Source of the DNA: Deltaproteobacteria bacterium
GTDB taxonomy: Bacteria > Myxococcota_A > Polyangia > GCA-2747355 > JADLHG01
Length of the DNA: 64,000 bases
NCBI GenBank assembly: GCA_020848905.1
Contig: JADLHG010000019.1
Span: 55,494 to 119,493 of the forward strand
Direction of reading: 5' to 3'
Part shown: positions 55,801-63,920 of the stretch, piece by piece
How the letters are laid out: each line of letters starts with the position of its first letter
How positions within the stretch are numbered: the first letter of the stretch is position 1
Translations under genes and position numbers: made by a program
The notes under the pieces: model-generated
What the model was told of the DNA's origin: nothing
Database searches by the model: none
Seen by the model: only the letters and a program-made list of their open reading frames with translations

Positions 55801-56081
55801 ATGTGCCCCTCGCCCCGCTTCTGCGCCACGTAGGCCCGCTTGTCGAAGTCGGAGATGAGGATGCGGTTGCCGGGCGGCACCCCGCGCAGGCGCTCCAGGT
55901 CCGAGATGTTGGTGTCCACGGCGAAGAAGTGGACCAGCCGGTCGTACTCGGCCCAGTTCCAGCGCCGACGTAGCTTGTCGCCGATGCGCTCGACGATCTG
56001 CGAGCCCGAGCCGCCGAGGCCGATGAAGAGGCTCGGCGAGACGCTACTGGTGTTCAGAAGCAGCTCTTCGTGGTGTGCCAT
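52872..56081 (-). CDS. Tubulin/FtsZ-superfamily protein (Tubulin_2-like) with long helical C-terminus
   Basis: 1069 residues; ATG 56081 gives MAHHEELLLN (GTG 56090 is possible). The N-terminal 220 residues show the tubulin fold: phosphate loop FIGLGGSGSQIV at 19-30, the strand FFAVDTN, and the signature loop GGTGSG at 176-181 in YGSVAGGTGSGGF. These match the atypical bacterial Tubulin_2 group, not FtsZ itself. The remaining 800 residues are mostly charged helices with LEQRLAECDARRADLARF-like coiled coil, ending WELEQAKRPTDRTEVTFLGEL. Predicted GTP-binding, perhaps polymer- or membrane-linked. First gene of the four-gene operon. Confidence 0.75.
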   Translation of the reverse strand: MAHHEELLLNTSSVSPSLFIGLGGSGSQIVERIGDKLRRRWNWAEYDRLVHFFAVDTNISDLERLRGVPPGNRILISDFDKRAYVAQKRGEGHMGRDPFCCQWLPESYTFRSTRGSGAGQVRIESRLSLYYQLERDRGQIIQKLNAAISEAKDHDNPFRRNTPRRFNAFIYGSVAGGTGSGGFLTLAYLVQELIEAAGWIPQVYATLLLPSLFHRVVKGALQPDIDANGYAALMELEHLMKLGYEGQARELEFHYNPNLAHQPTVRRMPFGFVYLVDSPAAVSVAAYKEAVADSAYLQLFSPIIGTQQGEYDNYEKHQKALAHGYAVHYGSYGCSVLVLPDDDLLEYCCLRYAKKAMESYLTFRLPERAGEVARQFVVDYDDPKFKAMSAERRNKVVDDKYREFVRYLGRLEQDSDNPEGPFSQIVHRCERREKKAGALAPELDLRVEKVLKEAKDAIELHTMTPVDITAKNIKVDAEVEDLRQEVAKARSAVGALRDAHGRSASSGSFLRSFFEEQAVDPFGQRYFLIGLVEHLEQRLAECDARRADLARFQLDSDHVREALRGKKELLLKTAEYTLLERLKRRNEDFEEARTDFVRFFNEELAQANRLLLEAEFARDFFAALLGSCNDLLNVYRAVTARASELISGLGLEAERMLGTAEGARGAGEAQEYVLDVEALQDFTGKRLWGRYFDDHVGSGEAELAFFDRDAVFAEMNGAFAPRTDERGRKVLPTADEVADRLRSAFVEMGRKKLEPLIKGRRAGGTDRKEKGLLLDDALRLEARYFLGDQLARDRSSYAPTEEMVQDYLVKKLRFCAEKAAVLATLDEALGSDASVVAANDIYLVGLHGHFQAGGADGLLGPLAKATSGYQLLDDWDDEKRIVFYRAELGIPLYFYRRVNGEMKQAYVRAKGRGDRGYPLHVDAAWEEALAQLDPEERKQSAGTDARRTDQTAFLWALVGEAVRLTDGEWRWSHGGHEGVLGRGYAEAFAAYQQLDARTAARLREVAERAREARLGGDRAALRAELEARLKSFDDRAWELEQAKRPTDRTEVTFLGELQEVVRQLLVQVA

Positions 56082-56194
56082 GGGAAGCACCTTGCCGTGG
56101 GGGGATTGATCCCGAACGATACCGGCCGCCCGCTCAAGTGTCGAGTTTCGCTACCTTCGTCGCGCGACCTCTCAGCGCCCGCGCCTTTGCTACA

Positions 56195-57121
56195 ATGCCC
56201 ACCGTGCTCCTTGGCGCTTCACGTCCTCGCGGGCCGCGGCCCCTCCTCGGTGGCGCGCTGCTTCTGCTCGTGGGCTGCGCGGCCGGCCAGAGCGCGCCGA
56301 GCGACCGAGGCGTCCTCCCGCCGCCCCCCGACGCCCCCGGCATCCAGTTCGCCGACACCCTAGGACCCTGCCTCCCCGGCCGCCCGGGTTGCCCCACCCC
56401 CGACGGCAGCGCGCCACGGGACGGCCTCGGCTCCGACGGAGATGCGCGCGCAACGGACGGACCCCGGCGCGACGGACCCCGCACCGACGGCCCGCGCCGC
56501 GATAGCCGCCCGGCCGACAGCCGACGGCCCGACGCCCGACCTCCCGACGCCCGCCTCCCCGACGCCGCGCCGAAGCCCTGCGAGCTCACCGAGGGGAGCG
56601 CCGCCCGGTGGCTCGGGAGCTGCACCGGCCCCACCGGCTGCAGCACCGCCTTCTCCGACGATCCGGGCACCGTCAAGGTCGGCACCAGCTCGCTCCGCTT
56701 CGCCTGCACGCAGTGCGGCTTCGACAACACCGCGCGCCTCGCCGCTCCCGCCGGCGGCTGGAACCTGAAGAGCTACGCCTACGCCACCTTCTGGGCCCGG
56801 AGCCAGGTCCCCTCCAGCCTCGGCTGGCAGAACGGCGCCAACGGCAATAACCCCTGGCTCGTTCTGCGCGATGCCGCGGGGAATAGCCGCCGCAGCGAGC
56901 CCGCGGACGGCACCTTCGACTTCAACACCAGCCGCACGCAGTGGGTGCAGCTCCAGCTCCCCCTCGCGCCTGCCGCGAACTACAAGGTCACCGACGCAGG
57001 GGCCTTCGACCTGTCACGCGTCGTGAGCCTCGAGCTCCACGTCGACCCGTGGGACTTCGGCTTCACGCTCTGGCTCGATGGCCTGGCCTTCGGACCCGGG
57101 GTATTCTCTCAGTGCCCCTGA
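56195..57121 (+). CDS. Secreted lipoprotein with low-complexity linker and carbohydrate-binding-like domain
   Basis: 308 residues from ATG 56195. Signal peptide with lipobox LLLLVGC, then a linker (about 60-130) of DGPRRDGPRTDGPRR and RPDARPPDARLPDA repeats. The C-terminal 175 residues are beta-rich with cysteines (CSTAFSDD, RFACTQCGFD) and strands ATFWARSQVP, WVQLQLPL and LELHVDPWDFGFTLWLDGLAF, a pattern like CBM11-type jelly-rolls. No enzyme motif seen. Overlaps nothing; 43 bp before the peptidase gene. Confidence 0.63.
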   Translation: MPTVLLGASRPRGPRPLLGGALLLLVGCAAGQSAPSDRGVLPPPPDAPGIQFADTLGPCLPGRPGCPTPDGSAPRDGLGSDGDARATDGPRRDGPRTDGPRRDSRPADSRRPDARPPDARLPDAAPKPCELTEGSAARWLGSCTGPTGCSTAFSDDPGTVKVGTSSLRFACTQCGFDNTARLAAPAGGWNLKSYAYATFWARSQVPSSLGWQNGANGNNPWLVLRDAAGNSRRSEPADGTFDFNTSRTQWVQLQLPLAPAANYKVTDAGAFDLSRVVSLELHVDPWDFGFTLWLDGLAFGPGVFSQCP

Positions 57122-57164
57122 CGCCGCCGCACCGACGATCGTCTCACTCCCAGGAGAACCGCTC

Positions 57165-59960
57165 ATGTCCCTGCTTCGCGTTGCCGCGCTCCCCGACGAC
57201 GTGTTGCCGCTCGACGCGTACGAGGCCACGCTCTCCAACGACCTGCGCGTGATCGTCGTCCCCACCGGGCAGCCGGGTCTGCTGAACCTCCAGATCATCG
57301 TGAAGGCCGGCAGCCGCAACGACGTGGACCCCGGCGCCTCGGGGCTCGCGCACTTCGTCGAGCACCTCATGATGCTCGGTACCCCGCGCTATCCGCAGGC
57401 GGTCTACGACGAGATCCAGATGCGTGCCGGCACCCGCCGCGAGGCCGAGACCTCCTACGACTACACCATGTACTCGTTGCTGTGCGCGCGCGAGGACCTG
57501 CCACAGTTCCTCGAGATCGAAGCCGACCACTTCCTCGCGCCGGGGTATTCGGAGGAGGCCTTCCGGTCCGAGGCGGGCGTCGTGCTGGCCGAGCTGCAGG
57601 CGACGCTGTCCGATCCGGCGCAAACATCCCATAATAGGCATCTGGCCGCGGGCTACCGCGTTCACCCCTACGGTCACCCCGTGCTGGGCGCCCCCGCCGA
57701 CGTCGAGCGCTTTCCGGAGCGCTTCGCGTACTCGCAGGCCCACTTCCGCCGCAACTACCGTCCCGAGCGCACCACGCTGCTCGTCGTCGGCGACGCCCAC
57801 CCCGAGGAGGTCTGCGAGCTCGTCCATCGGCACTGGGGCGACTGGCGCCCCGTCGGACCGGCGCAGGAGGTGCCCGCCGAGCCTCCCCCACGGGAGCCGA
57901 CCACGACCTTCGTGCCCTGGTCCGGCGACTTCCCCGGGTTGCTCGCCCTCGGCTATCACGGCCCGAGGTTCTCGTCCGACTCCTCGGACTTCGAGGCGCT
58001 GCAGCTCCTCTTCGAGCTCGAGTTCGGCGAGAGCTCGGAGCTCTACCGCCAGCTGGTCCACGGGGAGCAGCACGTGAAGTTCCTCGTACCCGTCGTTCTG
58101 CCCTCGCTGGATCCGGGGCTACCGACCGTCAGGGGGCGTCTCAACGCGGGTCGCACGAACGACGACGTGAAGCGCGTGCTCGAAGCGATGCTCAAGACCG
58201 CCGACCGCGCCCGTCGACGGAGCGTCTCGGCGCACCAGCTGAAGCTGCAGCTCGACCGCGGCCGGGCCTCGCTCGCCCACGTCTTCGACAACGTCGAATC
58301 GATCGCCGAAGCCCTGTGCATCTTCGTGCACTTCGACCGCTCGTACGCCACCCTCAACGACCACTACCGTCGACTTCAGAACCTGACCCCGGAGCATCTG
58401 CAGGCCGCCGCGGAGCGCTACCTCACCGATGAGCGGCTGGTGGCCACGCTCCTCGCCTCCGAGGACTACTCCGGGGCCCTCTCGGTCACCCGCCGCGGGG
58501 CGGACGTTCGCGCTGCGACCCAGCCCGAGGCCGGCGCCCGGGCTCCCACGGTGCTGCTCCGCTCACGCATGCCGCTCGTCCGGGTGAAACTCTGCTTCAC
58601 GGCCGGCTCCGCCTACGATCCGCCCGGCAAGGCGGGGCTAGCGCAGCTCGCCGCCGGCCTGCACTCGGGCGCTGGAAGCCAGGAACTCCGCCGCGAGGAG
58701 ATCGAACGCGCGCTCCATCCCCTGGCCGGCTACTTCATGGCCCACGTGGACCGCGAGCTCTGCACGTTCACCGGGATCGTACATCGCGATCACCTGGACG
58801 CCTTCGCGGACCTCGCGCTACCGCAGTTCTTCGACCCCGGTCTGCGCGAGGAGGACTTCGAACAGCTCAGGGCGGCCCAGCTCGGGGAGTTGCTCGACGA
58901 TCTGCGCGGCGCCGACGAGGAGAACCTGGCGAAGGAGCGCCTGCAGTGCAACCTCTTCGCCGGCACGCCCTACGCCCACCCACCTCTCGGCACCCTCTCC
59001 TCGCTCGAGGCCGTCACGGTCGAGGACGTACGTGCCTTCGCCCGGCGCTTCTACACGCGGCAGAACGTCCGGCTGGGCCTGGCCGGGGACGTGCCAGGCG
59101 CCTTCCTTTCGCGCCTAGAGGACGCCGTGGACGCCCTGCCGGCCGGCGCCCCCGTCGGGCCCCTCCAGGTACGAGGACGGCGCCCCTCGGGGATGGAGCT
59201 CGAGATCCTCGAGAAGGATACCGACGTGGTAGCCATCTCCTTCGGTACGCCGATCGACGTGCTGCGCTACCACGAGGACTACGCCGCGCTCTCCCTCGCT
59301 CGGGCCTGCCTGGGAGACCATCGCTCGTCGTACGGCCGGCTCTACCGCAGCTTGCGCACCGACCGCGGGCTGACCTACGGCAGCTACGCCTACCTCGAGG
59401 CCTTCCCACTGGCGGCCGCCGCGCTCTATCCCTCCCCCAACTTCGTGCGCCGTGCGCAGCTCTTCGAGGTCTGGATCCGACCCGTGCATCCGTCCGTCGC
59501 GACCTTCGCGCTGAAGGCCGCCGTGCACGAACTCCGGCAGCTCATCGCCGAGGGTGTGACCGAACAAGAGTTCGAGCGCTTCAGATCCTTCCTCGCGAAG
59601 AACGTCCTGCAGCTGCTCAAGACGCAGGAGGACCGGCTCGGCTACGCGATGGACAGCGCCTGGTTCGGCATGGGGGACTTCGGCACCGACTTTCCCCGAC
59701 AGGTCGCAGCCCTCAGCCCGAGCGCCGTGAATCAGGCCATCCGGCGGCACCTCACGGCCACGGACCTGGGCGTGGTCCTCGTGGCGCGCGACGCGGCCCG
59801 GCTGCGGGAGGAGCTGCTCGACGGCGCGACCCCCGCGGTCCGCTACAACGGGCCCGTCTCCCCGACCTTGGTCGAGCAAGACCGCGCGATCTCGTCGAGC
59901 AAGCTCCTGGTGACGCCGGAGAGCGTGCGCATCACGCCCGTCGAAGCCGTCTTCGCCTAG
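57165..59960 (+). CDS. M16-family zinc peptidase (double-domain, pitrilysin-like)
   Basis: 931 residues from ATG 57165 behind AGGAGAA. N-terminal half contains the inverted zinc motif HxxEH: H63, E66, H67 in GLAHFVEHLMMLG, with the third ligand glutamate probably in the following FRSEAGVVLAEL. The second half, from about residue 460, repeats the M16 fold (LVRVKLCFTAGSAYDPPGKAGLAQL) but lacks the HxxEH, as expected for a domain pair. Contains RGLTYGSYAYLEAF near 730, the usual R..Y substrate contact in the C half. Lacks a clear signal peptide, so perhaps cytoplasmic. Degrades peptides or helps processing. Confidence 0.9.
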   Translation: MSLLRVAALPDDVLPLDAYEATLSNDLRVIVVPTGQPGLLNLQIIVKAGSRNDVDPGASGLAHFVEHLMMLGTPRYPQAVYDEIQMRAGTRREAETSYDYTMYSLLCAREDLPQFLEIEADHFLAPGYSEEAFRSEAGVVLAELQATLSDPAQTSHNRHLAAGYRVHPYGHPVLGAPADVERFPERFAYSQAHFRRNYRPERTTLLVVGDAHPEEVCELVHRHWGDWRPVGPAQEVPAEPPPREPTTTFVPWSGDFPGLLALGYHGPRFSSDSSDFEALQLLFELEFGESSELYRQLVHGEQHVKFLVPVVLPSLDPGLPTVRGRLNAGRTNDDVKRVLEAMLKTADRARRRSVSAHQLKLQLDRGRASLAHVFDNVESIAEALCIFVHFDRSYATLNDHYRRLQNLTPEHLQAAAERYLTDERLVATLLASEDYSGALSVTRRGADVRAATQPEAGARAPTVLLRSRMPLVRVKLCFTAGSAYDPPGKAGLAQLAAGLHSGAGSQELRREEIERALHPLAGYFMAHVDRELCTFTGIVHRDHLDAFADLALPQFFDPGLREEDFEQLRAAQLGELLDDLRGADEENLAKERLQCNLFAGTPYAHPPLGTLSSLEAVTVEDVRAFARRFYTRQNVRLGLAGDVPGAFLSRLEDAVDALPAGAPVGPLQVRGRRPSGMELEILEKDTDVVAISFGTPIDVLRYHEDYAALSLARACLGDHRSSYGRLYRSLRTDRGLTYGSYAYLEAFPLAAAALYPSPNFVRRAQLFEVWIRPVHPSVATFALKAAVHELRQLIAEGVTEQEFERFRSFLAKNVLQLLKTQEDRLGYAMDSAWFGMGDFGTDFPRQVAALSPSAVNQAIRRHLTATDLGVVLVARDAARLREELLDGATPAVRYNGPVSPTLVEQDRAISSSKLLVTPESVRITPVEAVFA

Positions 59961-59982
59961 GAGGCGCCCCGTAGGGCGGGAC

Positions 59983-60507
59983 TCAGATCTGCCCGCGAAA
60001 CTTCACGAACAGGAAGTAGCGGTCGGGGATGTCGTCGAATTGTAGCGGCTGCTTGCAGGTCTCGCAGGTCCGCGGCTCCTTCAGCAGCTCGGCCGGATCC
60101 TTGAGCTGCTGCGGCACGTCGACGACGATCATGGCCTCCCGGTCGCAGCGCGCGCAGTAGTAGGGCGCCACCACCGACTCGACCTCGGCCTTCCCGGGGA
60201 AGTTGAACACGCTGTTCAGCTGTACGACAATCGCGGGAGAGCAGCGAGACAACGTCAGCCGTGGAACCTGCTCGACCGAGCGCATGAAGTTGATCCACTC
60301 CCGAACCCCGCACGAGTTGATGCGCGCGACGTCGAAGGTGTCGATGATCACACGCCCTAGCTGGGCCTTCGTCAGCGCATGGAGCAGCCGCTTCGCCAGC
60401 GGGTCGAGGTCCGCGCCTTCGTCGATCTGGCCCTTGAGCACCAGACGGACGGCGCCTTCGACCACCGCGAGGTCCGCCTGCAGCGCGGAGCTTTCGTCCG
60501 AAGACAT
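59983..60507 (-). CDS. STAS-like domain protein with C-terminal zinc ribbon
   Basis: 174 residues. N-terminal part resembles anti-sigma factor antagonists: LVLKGQIDEGADLD, VIIDTFDVARINSCGVREW with the Ser position typical of STAS. The C-terminal 60 residues carry two CxxC pairs (YYCARCDREA and RTCETCKQPL), a zinc ribbon. Convergent with the peptidase gene (22 bp), divergent from the TPR gene. Partner-switching with the nearby SpoIIE-type phosphatase is possible but no anti-sigma kinase is visible here. Confidence 0.68.
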   Translation of the reverse strand: MSSDESSALQADLAVVEGAVRLVLKGQIDEGADLDPLAKRLLHALTKAQLGRVIIDTFDVARINSCGVREWINFMRSVEQVPRLTLSRCSPAIVVQLNSVFNFPGKAEVESVVAPYYCARCDREAMIVVDVPQQLKDPAELLKEPRTCETCKQPLQFDDIPDRYFLFVKFRGQI

Positions 60508-60613
60508 GCCTTCCTCCAGAATCGGCCGCAGCCTCGAGACGCGTCTTGCGCCGCAGCCAGGACCACACGCACCTGCAACCCTAGTTTTTTCTCACAGTTC
60601 GAGGCTCGAATCA

Positions 60614-61753
60614 ATGAAACGTGCTCCCTCGCCCACCTTCTGCCGGACCGGCCGTCCCGCGTCGCGGACACGCTGGCCATCCCCGCGGCGAGCCGTCGGC
60701 GCCGCTCTGGTCGCCCTCGGTCTGTCACTGGCCGCGGGGGTCAGCGCCGCTCCGGCCGCAAGCCCGAAGAAGGTCCTCGACGCGACCTGGCTCCTGCGAG
60801 CCGCCGAGACCGCCGAGCCCGACGTGGCCGTGACGCTCTTTCGGGCCGCGTTGCAGGTCGACCGCGCCCCACGGACGCTCTTCATGCTGGCGCGCCAGCT
60901 CGAGGCGACCGGCTGGCCCACCGAGGCGCGCGAGGAATACCAGGCCTTTCTGAAGGTGGCCCCCCGAGACGACCCCGACCGGTCGATCGCGCAAGCCGCG
61001 CGCGAGCGCTTGACGCGCCTGCTCGAGCGCAGCGCCCCCACGGCACGCCGTCCCCCGTCGGCTCCGGCCCGCGCCGAGGCGGCCAAGGCCTTCGGTCTCG
61101 GACGCGCCGCCGCCCTGGCGGGCAAGCACGCCGACGCCACCCGCTACCTGCACGCAGCCCTGATCCTCGACCCGTCCCTGTCCGGCCCGCACCGCCTCCT
61201 CGGCGCGGTCTACGCCAAGCTCGGCAAGTCCGACGAGGCCCTGAATCACCTGGCGGAGTACCTGCGCATCCGGCCCGACGGCCCGCTCGCGTCACAGATC
61301 CGCCAGACTCTCTCCAAGCGCCACGTGCTAGGGATGCTGAAGACGAACGCCTCGTTCCCGTCGCAGATGTGGGTCAACGGCTACCCCGTGAGCGGGCGGA
61401 CTCCCATGTCCCTCTCGCTCCCCGGCGGCGAGTACAACATCGCCCTCCTCAACGCGCAGTACCACGTGGGGAAGAACTTCAAGGTCCAGGTGATTGCCGA
61501 CAGCCAGGCCGCGGTGAGCTTCTCCTTCGGCATCCTGAAGGTGAACCTGGATCCCTGGGCCCGCATCCGCGCCGACGGGCGGGACCTCGGGCTCTGGACC
61601 GAGCTCGGCCTGCCGCCGGGCACCTACCACCTGAGCTTCGAGTCGCACAACAAGAAGCTGCGGGCCGAGGTGCGCCTCAACATCAAGGCCGGGCAAACGA
61701 TCGCCATCAACAACTGGCAGAGCCTGATGGAGGGGAAGGTCGGCGTGCGCTAG
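60614..61753 (+). CDS. Exported TPR protein with C-terminal PEGA-like domain
   Basis: 379 residues from ATG 60614. Signal peptide about 1-46 (GAALVALGLSLAAGVSAAPA). Two or three tetratricopeptide-like repeats follow (DVAVTLFRAALQVDRAP, YLHAALILDPSLSGPHRLLG, YAKLGKSDEALNHLAEYLRIRPDG). The last 120 residues are PEGA-like: WVNGYPVSGRTPMSLSLPGG and IRADGRDLGLWTELGLPPGTYHLSFES. Probably a periplasmic adaptor or scaffold. Its TAG overlaps the stop of the convergent phosphatase gene by 3 bp. Confidence 0.75.
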   Translation: MKRAPSPTFCRTGRPASRTRWPSPRRAVGAALVALGLSLAAGVSAAPAASPKKVLDATWLLRAAETAEPDVAVTLFRAALQVDRAPRTLFMLARQLEATGWPTEAREEYQAFLKVAPRDDPDRSIAQAARERLTRLLERSAPTARRPPSAPARAEAAKAFGLGRAAALAGKHADATRYLHAALILDPSLSGPHRLLGAVYAKLGKSDEALNHLAEYLRIRPDGPLASQIRQTLSKRHVLGMLKTNASFPSQMWVNGYPVSGRTPMSLSLPGGEYNIALLNAQYHVGKNFKVQVIADSQAAVSFSFGILKVNLDPWARIRADGRDLGLWTELGLPPGTYHLSFESHNKKLRAEVRLNIKAGQTIAINNWQSLMEGKVGVR

Positions 61754-63315
61754 AGAATCTTTCCGACGACGAGCGTGATGTCGTCGGCGGGGGGGACGCC
61801 GTCGTAGAAGTCGTGGGCCAGCTTGATCAGGACGTCGCGTAGTTCGTCAGCCCGGCGGTGACAGTGGGGCTGCATGGCGCGGCGGAGTCGTTTTTCCCCC
61901 CACTGGTCGCCGTTGCGGTCCTCGCCTTCGGTGAGGCCATCCGTGAACCAGAGGATCGTATCCCCCGGACGCAGGTCCACGGAGAAGGCGGGGAAGTCCC
62001 ACTCCGGCGTGTCCCCGAGGCGATTGCCGCGGGCCACGAGCGACTGCAGGGTGTGCTGTCCGTCGTCGCCGACCCTCCCGATGAAGGGGAGCGGATGCCC
62101 AGCGCTGGCAAAGACGAGCTTCCATTCGTCCAGGTCGATGAGCGTGGCGAAGCAGGTCATGAGCAGGTGCCGGCGCGCCGCCAGATAGACGATGCGATTC
62201 AGCGCCTGCATCAGCCCGGTGATCGACAGGTTGCTACCGAACGCGGCGTGCAACGTATCGCAGCAGCTCTTCGCGGACGCGGTGATGAGCGCCGAAGGGA
62301 CGCCGTGTCCCGTCACGTCTCCGACGATGAGCAAGGTCTTGTTGGGGCCGAGCTCGAGGTAGTTCCAGAAGTCTCCGCCGCAGATGCTGGCCGGCTGGTA
62401 GTGACCCGCGAACTGCAGCCGTCCCCGCGTGATGAGGTCCGGAACGGCAACGAGCGCCTCCTGCACCGTGCGTGCGACCTCCATCTCCTTCTGCAGGGTG
62501 ACCTTGTCGGCCGTCTCCTGCAGCAGGTTCTGGATGCGATCGGCCATGTGGTTGAAGGTCGCCCCGAGATGACCGAACTCGTCGTTGGTCTTCAGCGTGA
62601 CGCGCGCCGAGAGGTCGCCCGAGGCGATCTGGGTCGCCCGCTGGGCGAGGGCGCGCACGGGACGCGTCACCTGCAACCCCTGCGCGATGGCCAGGAGCAG
62701 CCCGAAGAGGAGGCAGAGCGAACCGACCATCACCGACCGCACAACGGACCGACGGGTCGTGACCTCGCGCTCCTCGCGCAGCTTCTTCAGCTGTTCGTCG
62801 AGCTCGCGGAGCGAGTAGGCGTAGTGCAGCTCTCCGCGCGTCTTTCCGCCGTAGGACACGGGCGTGACGAAGCGGAGGGCCCGCTCGCCAGCCACCTGCG
62901 CGTTCTCCGGCGGCGGCACCTTGCCGGATTTGTCGACGAGCAACTTCGTCTTGCCGCTCGACAGGACACCTCGCCCGCTTCGCGCGACCACCGTGGCCGT
63001 GTCGTCGACCACCTCGACGTTGAGCACCGCGGGATCCGCCTTCAGCGTCTCGTCGAGCGCCTCCTGAATGAGGGAGTAGTTCACCTCTGCCAGAGCGGGT
63101 GCGATCCCGGCCGCGAGCTTGCTCCCCATCCCCTCCCCGTTGCGCCGGATCGCCGTACTGCCCTGCTCTTCTTGTCTTTTCGACTCGGCGTCGTACACCC
63201 TCAGCATGGCCAGGAGGTCGAAGGTCCCCATGGCGGCGACCACGATCGCGACCAGAATGGCGACGGAGAGAACGAGCTTCGTCAGAACAGAGAAGGACCG
63301 TCTCTGGGGCCGCAT
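61750..63315 (-). CDS. HAMP-SpoIIE/RsbU-type membrane phosphatase
   Basis: 521 residues from ATG 63315. Transmembrane helices about 12-33 and 192-213 flank an extracytoplasmic sensor region. HAMP domain about 213-267 (RPVRALAQRATQIASGDLSARV, FGHLGATFNHMADRI), a coiled-coil link, and a PP2C-like SpoIIE domain with GGDFWNYLEL, GDVTGHGVPSAL, AGHPLPFIG and PPADDITLVV. By family it dephosphorylates a STAS anti-anti-sigma protein. The STAS/zinc-ribbon protein encoded two genes away is a candidate target, though not cotranscribed. Confidence 0.92.
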   Translation of the reverse strand: MRPQRRSFSVLTKLVLSVAILVAIVVAAMGTFDLLAMLRVYDAESKRQEEQGSTAIRRNGEGMGSKLAAGIAPALAEVNYSLIQEALDETLKADPAVLNVEVVDDTATVVARSGRGVLSSGKTKLLVDKSGKVPPPENAQVAGERALRFVTPVSYGGKTRGELHYAYSLRELDEQLKKLREEREVTTRRSVVRSVMVGSLCLLFGLLLAIAQGLQVTRPVRALAQRATQIASGDLSARVTLKTNDEFGHLGATFNHMADRIQNLLQETADKVTLQKEMEVARTVQEALVAVPDLITRGRLQFAGHYQPASICGGDFWNYLELGPNKTLLIVGDVTGHGVPSALITASAKSCCDTLHAAFGSNLSITGLMQALNRIVYLAARRHLLMTCFATLIDLDEWKLVFASAGHPLPFIGRVGDDGQHTLQSLVARGNRLGDTPEWDFPAFSVDLRPGDTILWFTDGLTEGEDRNGDQWGEKRLRRAMQPHCHRRADELRDVLIKLAHDFYDGVPPADDITLVVGKIL

Positions 63316-63678
63316 CGGACTACCCTTCTTTCTCGTTCAGCGCCGCGTGCAAAAGCCCAACGAACATCACGCGCTCGGCCTTGTCGAGGACCTCGTTTGG
63401 AAAATGTCGCGCGCCGAGATGCCGGCAGTATGCCGGCCCGCCCGCTGGATCGTCAAGAAAGCTAACGACTGGGCCGATCTACCGCGCTCTCGGCTTCCGC
63501 GAAAAAATAGCGTTGACAGTCGTGAAATAAATTGTAAGAGTACTTTCATAGAACACGATGAATGATCGCGAGGGGGGACGAAGACCCGCGCGAACTCAGA
63601 GAGGTGAACAGCCAGTACGGGAGGCCGCGCAAGCGAAAGCTCGCGGGGTCCGAATCGACGCCCTAAGTCCTTCGGGAT
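63316..63678. other. Non-coding stretch upstream of the small peptide array
   Basis: 363 bp with no convincing gene. Contains an AT-rich island around 63505-63560 with a candidate promoter and a weak 48-residue open frame (63558-63704) that I do not call. The remainder is GC-rich and looks like spacer. Confidence 0.55.
63513..63540 (+). promoter_or_regulatory. Candidate sigma-70 promoter of the small peptide genes
   Basis: A perfect TTGACA (63513-63518) is followed by 16 bp and TAAGAG (63535-63540) within an AT-rich patch, directed toward the peptide gene at 63709. The TAAGAG is a moderate match to TATAAT; assigned on consensus only. Confidence 0.45.
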
Positions 63679-63708
63679 ATGGACGAGCGACGCAGACGGA
63701 ATGACGCC

Positions 63709-63810
63709 ATGCAGAAGAAGAACCTGAAGGACCTGATGAAGCTTCGTGAGCTCGACAAGCGCATCGCCCCGGGTGGCTGCGCGAGCGCCTCGCGGTACAA
63801 CTGGGCGTAG
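63709..63810 (+). CDS. Small 33-residue Gly-Gly/Cys peptide gene, copy 1 (possible RiPP precursor)
   Basis: Reads 33 residues from ATG 63709 to TAG 63810. A Lys/Leu-rich amphipathic N-terminus (MQKKNLKDLMKL, RELDKRI) is followed by APGG and a C-terminal 10 residues CASASRYNWA with a single cysteine, a leader/core look. A conserved in-frame ATG lies 30 bp upstream (63679, giving 43 residues), but CGGAA before 63709 is a better placed ribosome site in both copies. The Gly-Gly spacing differs from classical double-glycine leaders, so processing is inference. It could also be a signalling peptide. Confidence 0.6.
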   Translation: MQKKNLKDLMKLRELDKRIAPGGCASASRYNWA

Positions 63811-63834
63811 TCGACAACTGTCTGGCTGGACCTC

Positions 63835-63860
63835 GGCCCGCGGGTGAAAACTCACGGGCC
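63835..63860. terminator. Hairpin between the two small peptide genes
   Basis: GGCCC..GGGCC outer stem (63835-63839 and 63856-63860) with an inner GTGA-AAAC-TCAC stem-loop and a 4-base bulge. No T-run follows; it may separate or stabilise transcripts of the two copies. Confidence 0.35.
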
Positions 63861-63920
63861 CTCACCTCGGCGACCTAAGTCCTGCGGGATATGGGCGACC
63901 GAAGTAGACGGAAAGATACC

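Noticed and set aside
50476..56081. Classical FtsZ division operon
   Set aside because: No FtsA, FtsQ or mur genes nearby and the tubulin-like protein is three times FtsZ length with a Tubulin_2-type signature.
63558..63704. 48-codon open frame just upstream of the peptide array
   Set aside because: No ribosome site or similarity to copy 2, and it ends across the start of the repeat; judged a chance frame.
63835..63860. Strong Rho-independent terminator of the small peptide gene
   Set aside because: No U-tract follows the stem; kept only as a low-confidence hairpin.
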